Assembly (NCBI RefSeq): GCF_030817415.1
Contig: NZ_JAUSZI010000002.1
Span: 8,308,001 to 8,372,000 of the forward strand
Direction: 5' to 3'
Length of the DNA stretch: 64,000 nucleotides
Source of the DNA: Streptomyces umbrinus
GTDB taxonomy: Bacteria > Actinomycetota > Actinomycetes > Streptomycetales > Streptomycetaceae
The position numbers and the translations under genes are program-made. The notes under the pieces are model-generated. The model worked only from the letters and a program-made list of their open reading frames with translations, was not told the origin of the DNA and searched no databases. This document shows, in pieces, positions 7,748-16,328 of this stretch (the stretch's first letter is position 1; every line of letters starts with the position of its first letter).

Positions 7748-9115
7748 ATGTCCGAGCGTGGCCGCACCACGCGGGACCAGGACGGCCCGGAGGGGCACAT
7801 ACCGAGCGCGGCCGTCACCGGGACGGTCACCGACGCGGTCACCGAAGAGACCGCGACCGCCGCCGCGGCGGCACCGGTACCGCCACCGGAAGCCCGCCGT
7901 GCCGTGGGACTCCTGGTCACCCTCGTCCTCGGCGGCCTCACCGCCGTACCGCCGCTGTCCATGGACATGTACCTCCCGGCGCTCCCGGAGGTCACCGACG
8001 CGCTCCACGCGTCCGCGGCCACCGTGCAGCTGACCCTCACCGCGTGCCTCGCCGGCATGGCGCTCGGGCAACTGGTCGTCGGCCCGATGAGTGACAAGTG
8101 GGGGCGCAGACGGCCGCTCATCGTCGGACTGCTCCTCTACGTCGTCGCCACCGCCGTCTGCGCGTTCGCGCCCACCATCGAACTCCTCGTCGCCTTCCGG
8201 CTCCTCCAGGGCCTCGCGGGCGCCGCCGGGATCGTGATCGCACGGGCCGTCGTACGCGACCTCTACGACGGCGTCGACATGGCCCGCTTCTTCTCCACGC
8301 TCATGCTGATCTCCGGGGTCGCGCCGATCATCGCCCCGCTCATCGGCGGCCAGGTGCTGCGGATCACCGACTGGCGGGGCGTCTTCTACATCCTGACCGT
8401 CATCGGGATCGTGCTGACCGCCGTCGTCTGGCGGATGCTGCCCGAGACCCTCGCGCCCGAACACCGGCACAGCGGCGGCACCGTCGAAGCGCTGCGCACC
8501 ATGCGCGGTCTGCTCGCCGACCGCGTCTTCACCGGCTACATGCTCACCGGCGGCTTCGCCTTCGCGGCGCTCTTCGCCTACATCTCGGCATCGCCGTTCG
8601 TGATCCAGGAGATCTACGGCGCCTCCCCGCAGACCTACAGCATCCTCTTCGGCGTCAACTCGATCGGACTCGTGGCCGTCGGCCAGATCAACGGCAAGAT
8701 CCTCGTCGGCCGCGTCAGCCTCGACAAGGTGCTCGCGGTCGGCCTCGGGATCATCACCACCGCCTCGGCCGCGCTGCTGCTGATGGCGAGCGGGGTCTTC
8801 GGCGAGGTGGGCCTCGTCCCGATCGCCGTCGGCCTCTTCGTCCTCATGTCCGCGATGACCCTGTGCATGCCCAACACCAACGCCCTCGCCCTCATGCGCA
8901 CCCGGCACGCCGCGGGCTCCGCGTCCGCGCTGCTCGGCACCTCCTCCTTCCTCGTCGGCGCGCTCGCCACACCCCTCGTGGGCATCGCCGGGGAACACAC
9001 CGCGGTCCCGATGGCCGTCGTCCAGTTGGCGTGTTCACTGGTCGCCGTCGGCTGCTTCGTGGGACTGTGCCGTCCCTGGCGGAGACAGGCGGACGCGAAG
9101 GGAGCGGAGAGCTGA
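7748..9115 (+). CDS. Bcr/CflA family multidrug efflux MFS transporter
   Basis: A 455-residue, 12-segment major facilitator with the DHA1 Bcr/CflA signatures: LSMDMYLPALPEVTDALHASAATVQLTLTA (helix 1), LVVGPMSDKWGRRRPLIVG (loop 2-3 motif A) and LLQGLAGAAGIVIARAVVRDLYDG. About 45 disordered residues precede the first helix. AGGGAGGGG just before ATG 7748 fixes the start; an in-frame GTG at 7718 is less likely. Expected role: proton-coupled export of drugs or small metabolites across the membrane. It overlaps the following serine hydrolase gene. Confidence 0.9.
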   Translation: MSERGRTTRDQDGPEGHIPSAAVTGTVTDAVTEETATAAAAAPVPPPEARRAVGLLVTLVLGGLTAVPPLSMDMYLPALPEVTDALHASAATVQLTLTACLAGMALGQLVVGPMSDKWGRRRPLIVGLLLYVVATAVCAFAPTIELLVAFRLLQGLAGAAGIVIARAVVRDLYDGVDMARFFSTLMLISGVAPIIAPLIGGQVLRITDWRGVFYILTVIGIVLTAVVWRMLPETLAPEHRHSGGTVEALRTMRGLLADRVFTGYMLTGGFAFAALFAYISASPFVIQEIYGASPQTYSILFGVNSIGLVAVGQINGKILVGRVSLDKVLAVGLGIITTASAALLLMASGVFGEVGLVPIAVGLFVLMSAMTLCMPNTNALALMRTRHAAGSASALLGTSSFLVGALATPLVGIAGEHTAVPMAVVQLACSLVAVGCFVGLCRPWRRQADAKGAES

Positions 9116-10245
9116 GCGCACCGAGACTGCGGCTCGGCACAGCGGAACGTGCCGGGCTCGACCCCGACGAACTCGACCGTCTCGTACGGGAGTTCCGGCG
9201 GCTCACCGACGGGGACCGGTCCTGGGCCCCGGGCGCCGTACTGGTCGCCGGACGCGGGCCCGTGATCGCCGTCGAGGAGGCGGCGGGGTGGGCCGTGCGG
9301 TACTCCGCGTACGACGAGGTCACCGGCGCGGGCGTCGAGCTGCCCCGCGAGGCCCGCGTCCCGATGGCCACGGACACCGTCTTCGACCTGGCCTCCCTCA
9401 CGAAGCTCTTCACGAGCGTGGCCGCCGTGCAGCAGCTGGAGCGCGGCACGCTCGGCATCGACGCGCGGGTCGGGGCGTACCTTCCGGACTTCACCGCGGC
9501 CGCCGAGTACGGCATCACCGTGCGTCACCTGCTCACCCACACCTCCGGGCTGCGGCCCGAACTCCCGCTGTACGACTGCCGGGACGACAGGGCACGGCTC
9601 GCCCTGCTGCGCGCCGAGGAGCCGCTGACCGCACCCGGCGGCCCGTACGCCTACTCGGACCTCAACATGCTGCTCCTCCAGCACGTCCTCGAACGGATCA
9701 CCCGGCGCCGGCTGGACGTCCTCGTCCGGGACGGCATCACCCGGCCGCTCGGGATGACGGCCACCGGGTTCGGCCCCCGCCCGGGCGCGGCCGCCACCGA
9801 GGACCAGCGGCTGCCGTGGGCCAAGGCGGACCGGGGGATGCTGCGGGGCGAGGTCCACGACGAGAACGCCTGGGCGCTCGGCGGAATCGCGGGCCACGCG
9901 GGCCTCTTCTCGACGGCGGGCGACCTGGCGGTCTTCTGTCGCACGCTGCTGGCGGGCGGCTCGTACGGGACCGCCCGCATCCTCGGCCCCGACTACGTCG
10001 AACTGCTCCTCTCCCCGCCCGGCCTCGGCTTCGCCCTCGACCAGCCCTGGTTCATGGGCGAGCTGGCCGGCCACGGCGCCGCGGGCCACACGGGCTTCAC
10101 GGGTACGTCGCTGGTCCTCGACCCGTTGACGGACACGTTCCTGGTGCTCCTGGCGAACACGGTCCATCCGCGCCGCCGCCCCTCGGACAGCGGCCCACGG
10201 GCAGCAGCGGCGACGCGACTGGCACGGGCGGTGCGGGGGGCGTGA
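9067..10245 (+). CDS. serine beta-lactamase-like hydrolase (class C / esterase fold)
   Basis: A serine hydrolase of up to 392 residues, of the beta-lactamase/D-Ala-D-Ala carboxypeptidase-like family. Motifs: SxxK in FDLASLTKLFTS, YxN in YAYSDLN, and HTGFTG as the third motif. Active serine and lysine are both present, so it should be catalytic. There is no signal peptide or lipobox, which suggests a cytosolic esterase or peptidase rather than a resistance enzyme. The start is uncertain: GTG 9067 lies inside the efflux gene. A CTG at 9112 overlaps that gene's stop (CTGA), has GGAGCGGAG upstream and sits closer to the first conserved residues. Either way it is translationally coupled to the efflux gene. 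Confidence 0.85.
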   Translation: MPSLAETGGREGSGELSAPRLRLGTAERAGLDPDELDRLVREFRRLTDGDRSWAPGAVLVAGRGPVIAVEEAAGWAVRYSAYDEVTGAGVELPREARVPMATDTVFDLASLTKLFTSVAAVQQLERGTLGIDARVGAYLPDFTAAAEYGITVRHLLTHTSGLRPELPLYDCRDDRARLALLRAEEPLTAPGGPYAYSDLNMLLLQHVLERITRRRLDVLVRDGITRPLGMTATGFGPRPGAAATEDQRLPWAKADRGMLRGEVHDENAWALGGIAGHAGLFSTAGDLAVFCRTLLAGGSYGTARILGPDYVELLLSPPGLGFALDQPWFMGELAGHGAAGHTGFTGTSLVLDPLTDTFLVLLANTVHPRRRPSDSGPRAAAATRLARAVRGA

Positions 10246-10448
10246 GCGGTGCGCTGCTTTGTGAGCGGTGCTCTGGTCTGCGACCGGCGCTCTGGTTTGT
10301 GAGCGGTGCTCTGGTCTGCGGCCGGCGCTCTCGATCGTTGGCGCAGTGCCGATTCGTGAGCAGTGCTCTGGTGGGTGAGCGGTGCTTCCGGCGGGCGGTG
10401 CTCGCGGATGGGGTGAGCGGTGCTCTCGCTGGAGAGCACCGCTCACCC
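10242..10448. repeat. 19-bp tandem repeat array with palindromic core, ending in a perfect 17-bp hairpin
   Basis: Cores matching or close to GAGCGGTGCTCT begin at 10244, 10263, 10282, 10301, 10320, (10339, decayed), 10358 and 10377, exactly 19 bases apart. Further units start at 10393 and 10415. Bases 10261-10298 and 10299-10336 form a 38-bp higher-order unit. The array ends in an inverted repeat: 10411-10427 (GGGTGAGCGGTGCTCTC) and 10432-10448, with loop GCTG. It fills the gap between the serine hydrolase stop and the Rsm22-like promoter. The hairpin could serve as a terminator or a binding site. Confidence 0.85.
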
Positions 10449-10469
10449 GAACCGCACCCGCACCCCTCG

Positions 10470-10482
10470 TAGACTTCCCCCG
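10470..10482 (+). promoter_or_regulatory. leaderless -10 box for the Rsm22-like gene
   Basis: TAGACT at 10470-10475 matches the actinobacterial -10 consensus and lies 6 bases before the GTG at 10482, which has no Shine-Dalgarno. The transcript is likely leaderless. The repeat hairpin ends 21 bases upstream of the box, in the -35 area. Confidence 0.65.
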
Positions 10483-11507
10483 TGACCGCCCCCGTTTCCC
10501 CAGCCGAGACCCTGCGCGTGGCCCTGGCGGGGCTGCTCGACGGGCTGCCGACGAAGGTGGCCGCGCAGGCCGTCGAGCGGCTGATCGTGAACTACCGGGG
10601 GACCACCCCGACCGACGCCCCGATCCTGCGCGACCGCGCGGACGTGGCCGCGTACGCCGCGTACCGGATGCCCGCGACCTTCGAGGCCGTACGCGCCGCG
10701 CTGGACGCCTTCGCGGACGTCGTGCCCGAGTGGACGCCGGGCCGCCATGTGGACGTGGGCGGCGGGACGGGCGCGGCCACCTGGGCCGTCAACGCCACCT
10801 GGCCCGAGGAGCGGCCGGTGACCGTGCTCGACTGGGCCGAACCCGCACTCGCCCTCGGCCGTGAACTCGCCTCGCGGAACCCGCTGTTGAAGTCCGCCGA
10901 GTGGCACCGCTCTCGTATCGGAGCGGCGCTCACCATCGAGAGCACTGATCTCGTCACGGTGTCGTACGTTCTCGGCGAGCTCACAGAGCAGGCCCGCACC
11001 GAAGTCGTGGACGCCGCCGCGACCGCCGCCCAGGCCGTCGTGATCATCGAACCCGGCACACCGGACGGCTACGCCCGCGTCATCGAGGCCCGCGACCGCC
11101 TCATCGGCGTCGGCTTCCACATCGCCGCCCCCTGCCCGCACAGCGCCGCCTGCCCGATCGTCCCCGGCGAGGACTGGTGCCACTTCTCGGCCCGGGTCAG
11201 CCGTTCCTCGCTGCACCGGCAGGTCAAGGGCGGCTCACTGGCGTACGAGGACGAGAAGTTCAGCTATGTCGCCGCCACCCGCTTCCCGGTGACCCCGGCC
11301 CCCTCCCGGGTCGTACGGCGGCCGCAGATCCGCAAGGGGCAGGTGCTCCTCGACCTGTGCGAGAGCGAGGAGCAACTGCGCCGCTCGACCGTGACGAAGC
11401 GCCACGGCCTCCTCTACAAGGCGGCCCGCGACGCGGACTGGGGCGACGCCTGGCCGCCCCCGTCCCTGTCTCCGGCCCAGGGTGAGGGGCAGAGCTCAGA
11501 CGCGTAG
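10482..11507 (+). CDS. Rsm22-like small ribosomal subunit methyltransferase family protein
   Basis: A 341-residue protein with a class I SAM-binding motif (HVDVGGGTGAATWAV, residues about 87-101). It ends in the cysteine/histidine cluster that marks Rsm22 proteins (APCPHSAACPIVPGEDWCHFSARVSR), thought to bind an Fe-S cluster. Eukaryotic Rsm22/METTL17 acts in mitoribosome small-subunit assembly; bacterial homologues are little studied, so a ribosome-linked role is inferred from family. The stop overlaps the convergent dimethylargininase gene by 12 bases. Bases about 10902-10990 carry the 19-bp-spaced GAGC/CTC elements seen in the array upstream, with atypical codons (TCT, CGT, GGA, ACT, GAT, GTT). 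Confidence 0.85.
   Translation: MTAPVSPAETLRVALAGLLDGLPTKVAAQAVERLIVNYRGTTPTDAPILRDRADVAAYAAYRMPATFEAVRAALDAFADVVPEWTPGRHVDVGGGTGAATWAVNATWPEERPVTVLDWAEPALALGRELASRNPLLKSAEWHRSRIGAALTIESTDLVTVSYVLGELTEQARTEVVDAAATAAQAVVIIEPGTPDGYARVIEARDRLIGVGFHIAAPCPHSAACPIVPGEDWCHFSARVSRSSLHRQVKGGSLAYEDEKFSYVAATRFPVTPAPSRVVRRPQIRKGQVLLDLCESEEQLRRSTVTKRHGLLYKAARDADWGDAWPPPSLSPAQGEGQSSDA
10903..10990. repeat. degenerate 19-bp repeat units inside the Rsm22-like coding sequence
   Basis: GCACCGCTCTC (ends 10914), GAGCGGCGCTC (from 10921) and GAGAGCACTGATCTC (10938-10952) are in register at 19 bases. A weaker GAGC follows at 10977. They match the core of the intergenic array about 500 bases upstream. Confidence 0.6.
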
Positions 11508-12368
11508 CTCCTGCGTGCAGCACTTCACGCTGCCGCCGCCCTTGAGGAGTTCGCTGAGGTCCATGCCGATCGGTTCGTACCCCCGTTCCCGGAGCGGGTC
11601 GAAGAGGCCGGTCGCGGACTGCGGAAGTAGTACGTGCAGACCGTCGGAGACGGCGTTCAGGCCGAGCGCCGCCGCGTCCTCGTCGTCCGCGAGGAGTGCG
11701 TCCGGGAAGAGCCGGCGCAGTACCTCGCGGCTGCCGGGGGAGAAGGCCGGCGGGTGGTACATGACCTGGTCCGTCGCGTCGTCGAGCACGGCGAGGGCAG
11801 TGTCCAGGTGGTAGTAGCGGGGGTCGACCAGGTCGAGCCCGATCACCGGCCGCCCGAAGAACTCCTGCGCCTCGCCGTGCGAGAGCGGGCTGGCCCGGAA
11901 GCCGCGTCCGGCGAGCACGTACGAGGCGGTGACGGCGAAGTCGCCCTCGCCCTCGTTGATGTGGACCGGTTCGTGGACGCGGTCGAAGCCGTTCGTGCGG
12001 AACCAGTCCAGGTGGGCCTCGGCCTCCGGCTCCCGCTCGCGGAAGGCGAACCGGGCGCCCAGGACCCGGCCGTCGACCACGGTCGCGCCGTTCGCCGCGA
12101 ACACCATGTCCGGCAGGCCGCGGCGGGGGGTGAGTTCCTCGACGGTGTGGCCGAGGGCGCGGTAGCGGTCGCGGAGGTCTTCCCACTGGGCCACGGCGAG
12201 GGGGACGTCGACCGGCTTGGCGGGGTCCATCCACGGGTTGATGGAGTAGGTGACCTCGAAGTGTGCGGGTGGGCACATCAGGTAGCGCCGGGGTGTGGCG
12301 CGGCGGGGAAGGTGCAAGGAGGGCTCCTTACGTGGACCGCGGGTGCCGCGGGGGCAGTTGGTGCTCAT
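11496..12368 (-). CDS. ddaH: dimethylarginine dimethylaminohydrolase (dimethylargininase)
   Basis: A 290-residue member of the guanidino-group modifying (pentein) fold. Landmarks: MCPPAHFEVTYSINPWMDP near the N-terminus, NEGEGDFAV (substrate Glu/Asp), PRYYHLDTALAVLD (catalytic His) and the C-terminal catalytic cysteine in LLKGGGSVKCCTQELRV. Known enzymes hydrolyse methylated arginines to citrulline plus methylamines; ornithine aminotransferase often neighbours it in Streptomyces, but not here. ATG 12368 (MSTNCPRGTRG) is the most likely start; an alternative ATG sits at the conserved MCPPAHF about 30 codons in. No clear ribosome site is visible. Confidence 0.88.
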   Translation of the reverse strand: MSTNCPRGTRGPRKEPSLHLPRRATPRRYLMCPPAHFEVTYSINPWMDPAKPVDVPLAVAQWEDLRDRYRALGHTVEELTPRRGLPDMVFAANGATVVDGRVLGARFAFREREPEAEAHLDWFRTNGFDRVHEPVHINEGEGDFAVTASYVLAGRGFRASPLSHGEAQEFFGRPVIGLDLVDPRYYHLDTALAVLDDATDQVMYHPPAFSPGSREVLRRLFPDALLADDEDAAALGLNAVSDGLHVLLPQSATGLFDPLRERGYEPIGMDLSELLKGGGSVKCCTQELRV

Positions 12369-12674
12369 GGTGCGCCGCGAGCGGGTCTCTCGGCGGGAGC
12401 CGAACGGGTTGTTTTTCGCCCCCGCCGCCCCTACCCGTCCCATCCTTCTGGGGCTCCGCCCCAGACCCCGTGGGGTGCGTTGTCGGGTGCGGGTCCGGCT
12501 GTGGCTTGTCGCGCAGTTCCCCGCGCCCCTTAGGCGACTCAGCCCCTCCGGCGTTTGAGGAGCGGGGGTTCGGGGGCCGGCCCCCGAGTAGTGACGGGAA
12601 TGGGTAGGGGCGGCGGGGCGAGAATCGTCGTTCGGCGAGACGGAGCGTCTTGTCGGGCTGGTAAATTGGAGCGT
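12369..12674. repeat. divergent intergenic region filled with two dispersed Streptomyces-type repeats
   Basis: About 306 bases between ddaH and the TetR gene. Visible in order: a hairpin (TGGGGCTCCGCCCCA, about 12449-12463), a copy of the GCGCAGTTCCCCGCGCCCC repeat at 12501-12532, then GGCGTTTGAGGAGCGGGGG followed by a 16-bp palindrome CGGGGGCCGGCCCCCG near 12571-12588. No gene is present. It is one of only two copies of the dispersed repeat in a divergent rather than convergent gap. Confidence 0.7.
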
Positions 12675-13346
12675 ATGGCTCACACGTCCGCCCAGCCCCC
12701 GCAGAAGCCCGCCCCCGACTCCAGCCGCCGCAGCGAGAAGTCCCGGCGGGCGATCTACGACGCCGCCCTCGCGCTCGTGAGCGAGGTCGGCTACCCGAAG
12801 ACCACCATCGAGGGCATCGCCGCCCGCGCGGGCGTCGGCAAGCAGACGATCTACCGGTGGTGGTCGTCGAAGGCGGACGTCCTGCTGGAGGCGTTCATCG
12901 ACCTGAGCGCCCAGGCGGCGGAGGCGGCCGCTCGCCCGGAGGTCATCGGGGAGCAGGCGGCGTACGAGATTCCCGACACCGGCGACCTGGAGGCCGACCT
13001 CAAGCTGGTGCTGAGGGCCACCGTCGACGAGCTGCTGGACCCCACCTTCGAGGCCCCGTCACGGGCCTTGGCGGCCGAGGGCGTCGTCAACGAACAGGTC
13101 GGCCGGGAGTTCGTCGGCAAACTCCTCGAACCCCAGCTCCAGCTGTATGTGAAGCGCCTGCGCGCCGCGCAGGAGCAAGGAGCCGTGCGCGCCGACATCG
13201 ACCCGCGCATCGCCCTGGAACTCTTCGTCTCGCCCCTCGCCCAGCGCTGGCTCCAGTACACGGGCCCCATCACGTACGAGTACACGGACAAGCTCGTCGA
13301 GTACGCCCTCTACGGCCTCGCGCCACGGGGGCCCGCCGCCCGCTGA
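12675..13346 (+). CDS. TetR/AcrR family transcriptional regulator
   Basis: A 223-residue repressor-type protein. The helix-turn-helix is at residues about 40-62 ([21 protein letters not shown]), followed by a C-terminal ligand domain of the TetR_C_11-like kind. TAAATT at 12662-12667 sits 7 bases before ATG 12675, so transcription may be leaderless; GGAG at 12668-12671 could also act as a weak ribosome site. No obvious partner gene: upstream is the divergent ddaH and the 3' end overlaps the convergent phosphodiesterase gene by 37 bases. Ligand and targets unknown. Confidence 0.88.
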   Translation: MAHTSAQPPQKPAPDSSRRSEKSRRAIYDAALALVSEVGYPKTTIEGIAARAGVGKQTIYRWWSSKADVLLEAFIDLSAQAAEAAARPEVIGEQAAYEIPDTGDLEADLKLVLRATVDELLDPTFEAPSRALAAEGVVNEQVGREFVGKLLEPQLQLYVKRLRAAQEQGAVRADIDPRIALELFVSPLAQRWLQYTGPITYEYTDKLVEYALYGLAPRGPAAR

Positions 13347-14173
13347 CCTCCCGCCCGCGCCAGCCGTCCCGGCGCGTCCGTGATGATTCCGTCGCAGCCG
13401 AGCGCGAGGGCGCGGTCGCGCTCCGCCGGGGTCGCCACGGTGTGCGCCCACACGCGGGGGATGCCGGACCTGACCGCCCGTACGAGATCGCGGTCGCGGG
13501 CCTTGTGGTCCACGTCCAGGACGTCCACGAACGACCGCCACCGCTCGGGCCGGTCCGTACGCATCTGCCGTGCCGACCGCCACAACTGCGAGACCAGGCC
13601 CATGCGGTGGGCCCGCCGCGCCACCGCCGGGTGGTTGGAGTTGACCAGCACCGAGCGGGTCAGGCCGCGTGACCTGATCATCGCGGCGAGGGTCGGCAGG
13701 CTCCGCGGGTCCTTGGCCTCCAGTATCAGCACCGTTCGTCCGCCGAACCGGTCCAGCACCTCGGCGAGCGTTGGCGGCCGCTCGGAGCGCCAGCTCCCCG
13801 GCAGCCCGTCCCCGGGGCGCAACCGGACCCCCTCCCAGTCCCGCCGGTCGAGCGCGTCCACCGGGCCGCCCATGTAGGTCGTGCGGTTCAGGGTCGCATC
13901 GTGCATGACCACCATCGTCCCGTCGCGCAGCATCCGGGTGTCCAGGTCGAGCACCTGGGCCGTACCGCGCTCGTACGCGGCCACGAGGCCCGACATGCTG
14001 TTCTCCGGCACCTCCCGGGCGCCGCCGCGGTGCGCGGTCTGGACGATGCGGGGGAGTGCCGACACCGTCAGCGGGCCGGCGTCCCATTCGAGCGGGCTGA
14101 TCGCCCCGCCCTGTCCGACGAGGGCCAGCGACGCGAGACCCGCGACAGCCGCCAACGCAGTCCGTGTGACCAT
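13310..14173 (-). CDS. glycerophosphodiester phosphodiesterase, secreted or membrane-anchored
   Basis: A 287-residue GDPD. An N-terminal hydrophobic signal ([20 protein letters not shown]) precedes the TIM-barrel motifs [37 protein letters not shown] and LILEAKDP, which contain the general acid/base histidines and the metal-binding acidic residues. It releases glycerol-3-phosphate from deacylated phospholipids outside the membrane. ATG 14173 is preferred to 14194 because TACGGT at 14180-14185 lies 6 bases before it, a leaderless arrangement. Its 3' end overlaps the TetR gene. Confidence 0.9.
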   Translation of the reverse strand: MVTRTALAAVAGLASLALVGQGGAISPLEWDAGPLTVSALPRIVQTAHRGGAREVPENSMSGLVAAYERGTAQVLDLDTRMLRDGTMVVMHDATLNRTTYMGGPVDALDRRDWEGVRLRPGDGLPGSWRSERPPTLAEVLDRFGGRTVLILEAKDPRSLPTLAAMIRSRGLTRSVLVNSNHPAVARRAHRMGLVSQLWRSARQMRTDRPERWRSFVDVLDVDHKARDRDLVRAVRSGIPRVWAHTVATPAERDRALALGCDGIITDAPGRLARAGGQRAAGPRGARP

Positions 14174-14342
14174 GCCGACACCGTAGGCGGGCAAATCGTC
14201 TCAAAGTATGTAATGACACTCGATCGATGACCCGGTCGGGCATCGTCCCGCCTACCCCGGATGTGGGCTCCGGCCCCCTGTGACGCAGGATGGTGGGACC
14301 ATAGGGCATGCTGTCCGCACAACAGCCAGGGCGAGGGGATCG

Positions 14343-15074
14343 ATGAGCGCAGAGATGGGCCGCCGCTCGGGCGGGCAGGGCAGGATCTCCCAGTGGCTGC
14401 GTGGCCGACGGCCTCGTACGGACTCCGGAGACGACTCCTCGGGGCGTGAGGAACTGCTGCTTGCCGCCGCCGGAGCCGGGCTGCCGCTCGCGCCCGCCGC
14501 CCATCCCTCCGCCTACCGGTGTTCCTGTGACCGCGTCGGGTGTCCCACCCCCGCGCGGCACCCGGTGTCGTTCGCCTGGCAGACGCAGTCCACGACCGAC
14601 CGGGCGCAGATCGAGCGGTGGGCGCGGCATCAGCCGCTGGCCAACTTCATCACCGCGACCGGCATGGTGCACGACGTGCTGGACGTTCCGCTGGAGGCGG
14701 GGCAGGAGGCGCTGGAGCGGTTGCTCGCGCTCGGTGTCGAGGTCGGGCCCGTCGCGGTTTCCGGGGGTGACCGGATGCTCTTCTTCACCGCTACTCGGGG
14801 TACGCCCGAGGATGAGGACGAGTGGTGGCCGTGTGAGCTGGACTGTCATCCGGAGACGATGGATGAGCATCCGGGGTTGCGGTGGCATTGCCGTGGGTCT
14901 TATGTGCTGGTGCCTCCGGCGCGGTTGCCCGGGGATTTGACGGTGGAGTGGGTACGGGGGCCGGAGCATGGGCTGCCGGATCCTTTGTCGTTGCTCGAGG
15001 TGCTTACCGATGAGTGTGCTCGGTATGCGGGGGTTGAGCGGGATCATGTTGCGGCGTGGCCTCTTCGGGGCTGA
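14343..15074 (+). CDS. protein with bifunctional DNA primase/polymerase (Prim-Pol) N-terminal-like domain
   Basis: A 243-residue protein carrying the short prim-pol-like domain common in Streptomyces chromosomes. It has a Cys-rich CSCDRVGCPTPARHP element (about residues 59-73), WARHQPLANFITATG and FFTATRG. GAGGGG 4 bases upstream supports ATG 14343. Canonical prim-pol enzymes make or extend primers, but single-domain chromosomal versions are untested and may have lost activity; I cannot see a complete catalytic acidic triad. Divergent to the GDPD gene. Confidence 0.7.
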   Translation: MSAEMGRRSGGQGRISQWLRGRRPRTDSGDDSSGREELLLAAAGAGLPLAPAAHPSAYRCSCDRVGCPTPARHPVSFAWQTQSTTDRAQIERWARHQPLANFITATGMVHDVLDVPLEAGQEALERLLALGVEVGPVAVSGGDRMLFFTATRGTPEDEDEWWPCELDCHPETMDEHPGLRWHCRGSYVLVPPARLPGDLTVEWVRGPEHGLPDPLSLLEVLTDECARYAGVERDHVAAWPLRG

Positions 15075-15118
15075 CGCCCCGTATCCCTTGCCTCGCTTGT
15101 TGTTTTGTCCGCGGGTCG

Positions 15119-15180
15119 GTGGGGGCTGGTCGCGCAGTTCCCCGCGCCCCTAAAGGGGCGCCGTTCCCCGCGCCCCTGAA
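15119..15180. repeat. dispersed intergenic repeat, two tandem copies between convergent genes
   Basis: GCGCAGTTCCCCGCGCCCC is followed within 20 bases by a second, shortened GTTCCCCGCGCCCC. Between them TAAAGGGGCG can pair with the first copy's CGCCCCTAA to form a hairpin, consistent with a terminator between convergent genes. Confidence 0.75.
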
Positions 15181-15196
15181 TCGGTGGGGCGCCCCC

Positions 15197-16201
15197 TTAC
15201 TCGCCCTTCGCCGCCGTCAAGCCCTGGATCCTGCCCAGGAACTCCACCTGTTGGTTCGCCGCGTCCTTGGCGGGGTCCAGTACTGCCTGGTTGGAGATGG
15301 ATTCCAGGGTCAGGGACTGTTTGGGTTCGCCGGTCATGAGGGCCTTGACGTCGGCGTTGGTGACGTTGATGGGGACGCCCTGGGCTGCTGTCTGCTTCTG
15401 GTAGTGGCGGGTGGTGAAGAAGACGAGGGCGCCGCCGGTGGTGGTGCGCAGGGCCACCGGGGCGTAGTCGCCGGAGGCCAGGGGCTCGTCGATGTACTGC
15501 TGGGCGAGGCCGGGGCGGCTCGCGCTCTTCGTGCGGTCGGAGCGCCACTTCGTGGTGTGGGTGCCCGCGGCGAAGGTGTCGCCGCCGTCCTTGAGATAGG
15601 TCGCGTAGCCCTGGGGGAGGTCCCCGGGCGCGACCGCCAGGTCCGCCGCGCTCGCCGTGACCGGTTCCGCCCAGCCGTCCTGGTCCTTCTTGAAGTCCGG
15701 CACCTCTTCGGCGGCGACGATCGTCAGATACGAGACCTGCCACACGTCGTCGGCACTGCCACGGGTGAACACCAGCAGCCAACGGTCCTCGCCACGGCCC
15801 TTGTTGGCCTTCGAGTCGGTGACGAACCAGCGCGGCCAGCCGGCCTTCTTCGGGATCGTGAACTCGGTGTCGCTCAGCGCCAGCGGCACGTAGTCGGGGT
15901 TGCCGCCCGGCTGGTTCTTGCCGCCGGCCTTCAGCTTCGCGCCGTCGATGTCCCCGAGGGCGCCGGTGACCCGGTCCGCGTCCAGGGACGGGTCGTTGGC
16001 GCCGTTGGCCTCGTTGTAGGCGGCCGTGAAGTCCTTCAGCGCCCGCGCGGCCTCGGTCTTCGTGGCCCCGGGGAGAACCTCCCGTTCCCCGTGCACCACC
16101 ACGCACCCGCTCGCCGTCACCGACAGCACGGTCACCGACGCCGCCATCAGCGCGCTCCGGCCAGTCCTGCGAGGCCTACGAGGGCCGTGATCCCTGCTCA
16201 T
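15197..16201 (-). CDS. putative lipoprotein, function unknown
   Basis: A 334-residue exported protein: a basic N-terminus (MSRDHGPRRPRRTGRSALM), hydrophobic stretch and lipobox ending SVTASGC (Cys about 33), so it is probably attached to the outer face of the membrane. The rest is a soluble alpha/beta protein without a motif I recognise. It reads like a conserved Streptomyces family with repeated Trp-containing strands (WPRWFVTDSK, RWLLVFTRG, VWQVSYLTIVA). ATG 16201 is chosen because the signal begins there. It lies just downstream of the efeOBU operon on the same strand, but the 127-base gap and its own start suggest separate transcription. Confidence 0.75.
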   Translation of the reverse strand: MSRDHGPRRPRRTGRSALMAASVTVLSVTASGCVVVHGEREVLPGATKTEAARALKDFTAAYNEANGANDPSLDADRVTGALGDIDGAKLKAGGKNQPGGNPDYVPLALSDTEFTIPKKAGWPRWFVTDSKANKGRGEDRWLLVFTRGSADDVWQVSYLTIVAAEEVPDFKKDQDGWAEPVTASAADLAVAPGDLPQGYATYLKDGGDTFAAGTHTTKWRSDRTKSASRPGLAQQYIDEPLASGDYAPVALRTTTGGALVFFTTRHYQKQTAAQGVPINVTNADVKALMTGEPKQSLTLESISNQAVLDPAKDAANQQVEFLGRIQGLTAAKGE

Positions 16202-16328
16202 CGGTACCGTCACCTTCCCCTTCCCGGAGGGGAACCCTACCGGGGCCGGGGAGCACGCGGACGGCGGGATCACGTACCGCGCCCGCACTGTGATCCAGCG
16301 CGCCCTGCCATGTCCCCAAACGTCCCTG

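Noticed and set aside
10242..10448. The 19-bp array considered as a CRISPR
   Set aside because: Repeat plus spacer of 19 bp is too short, units are contiguous without unique spacers, and no cas genes are present.
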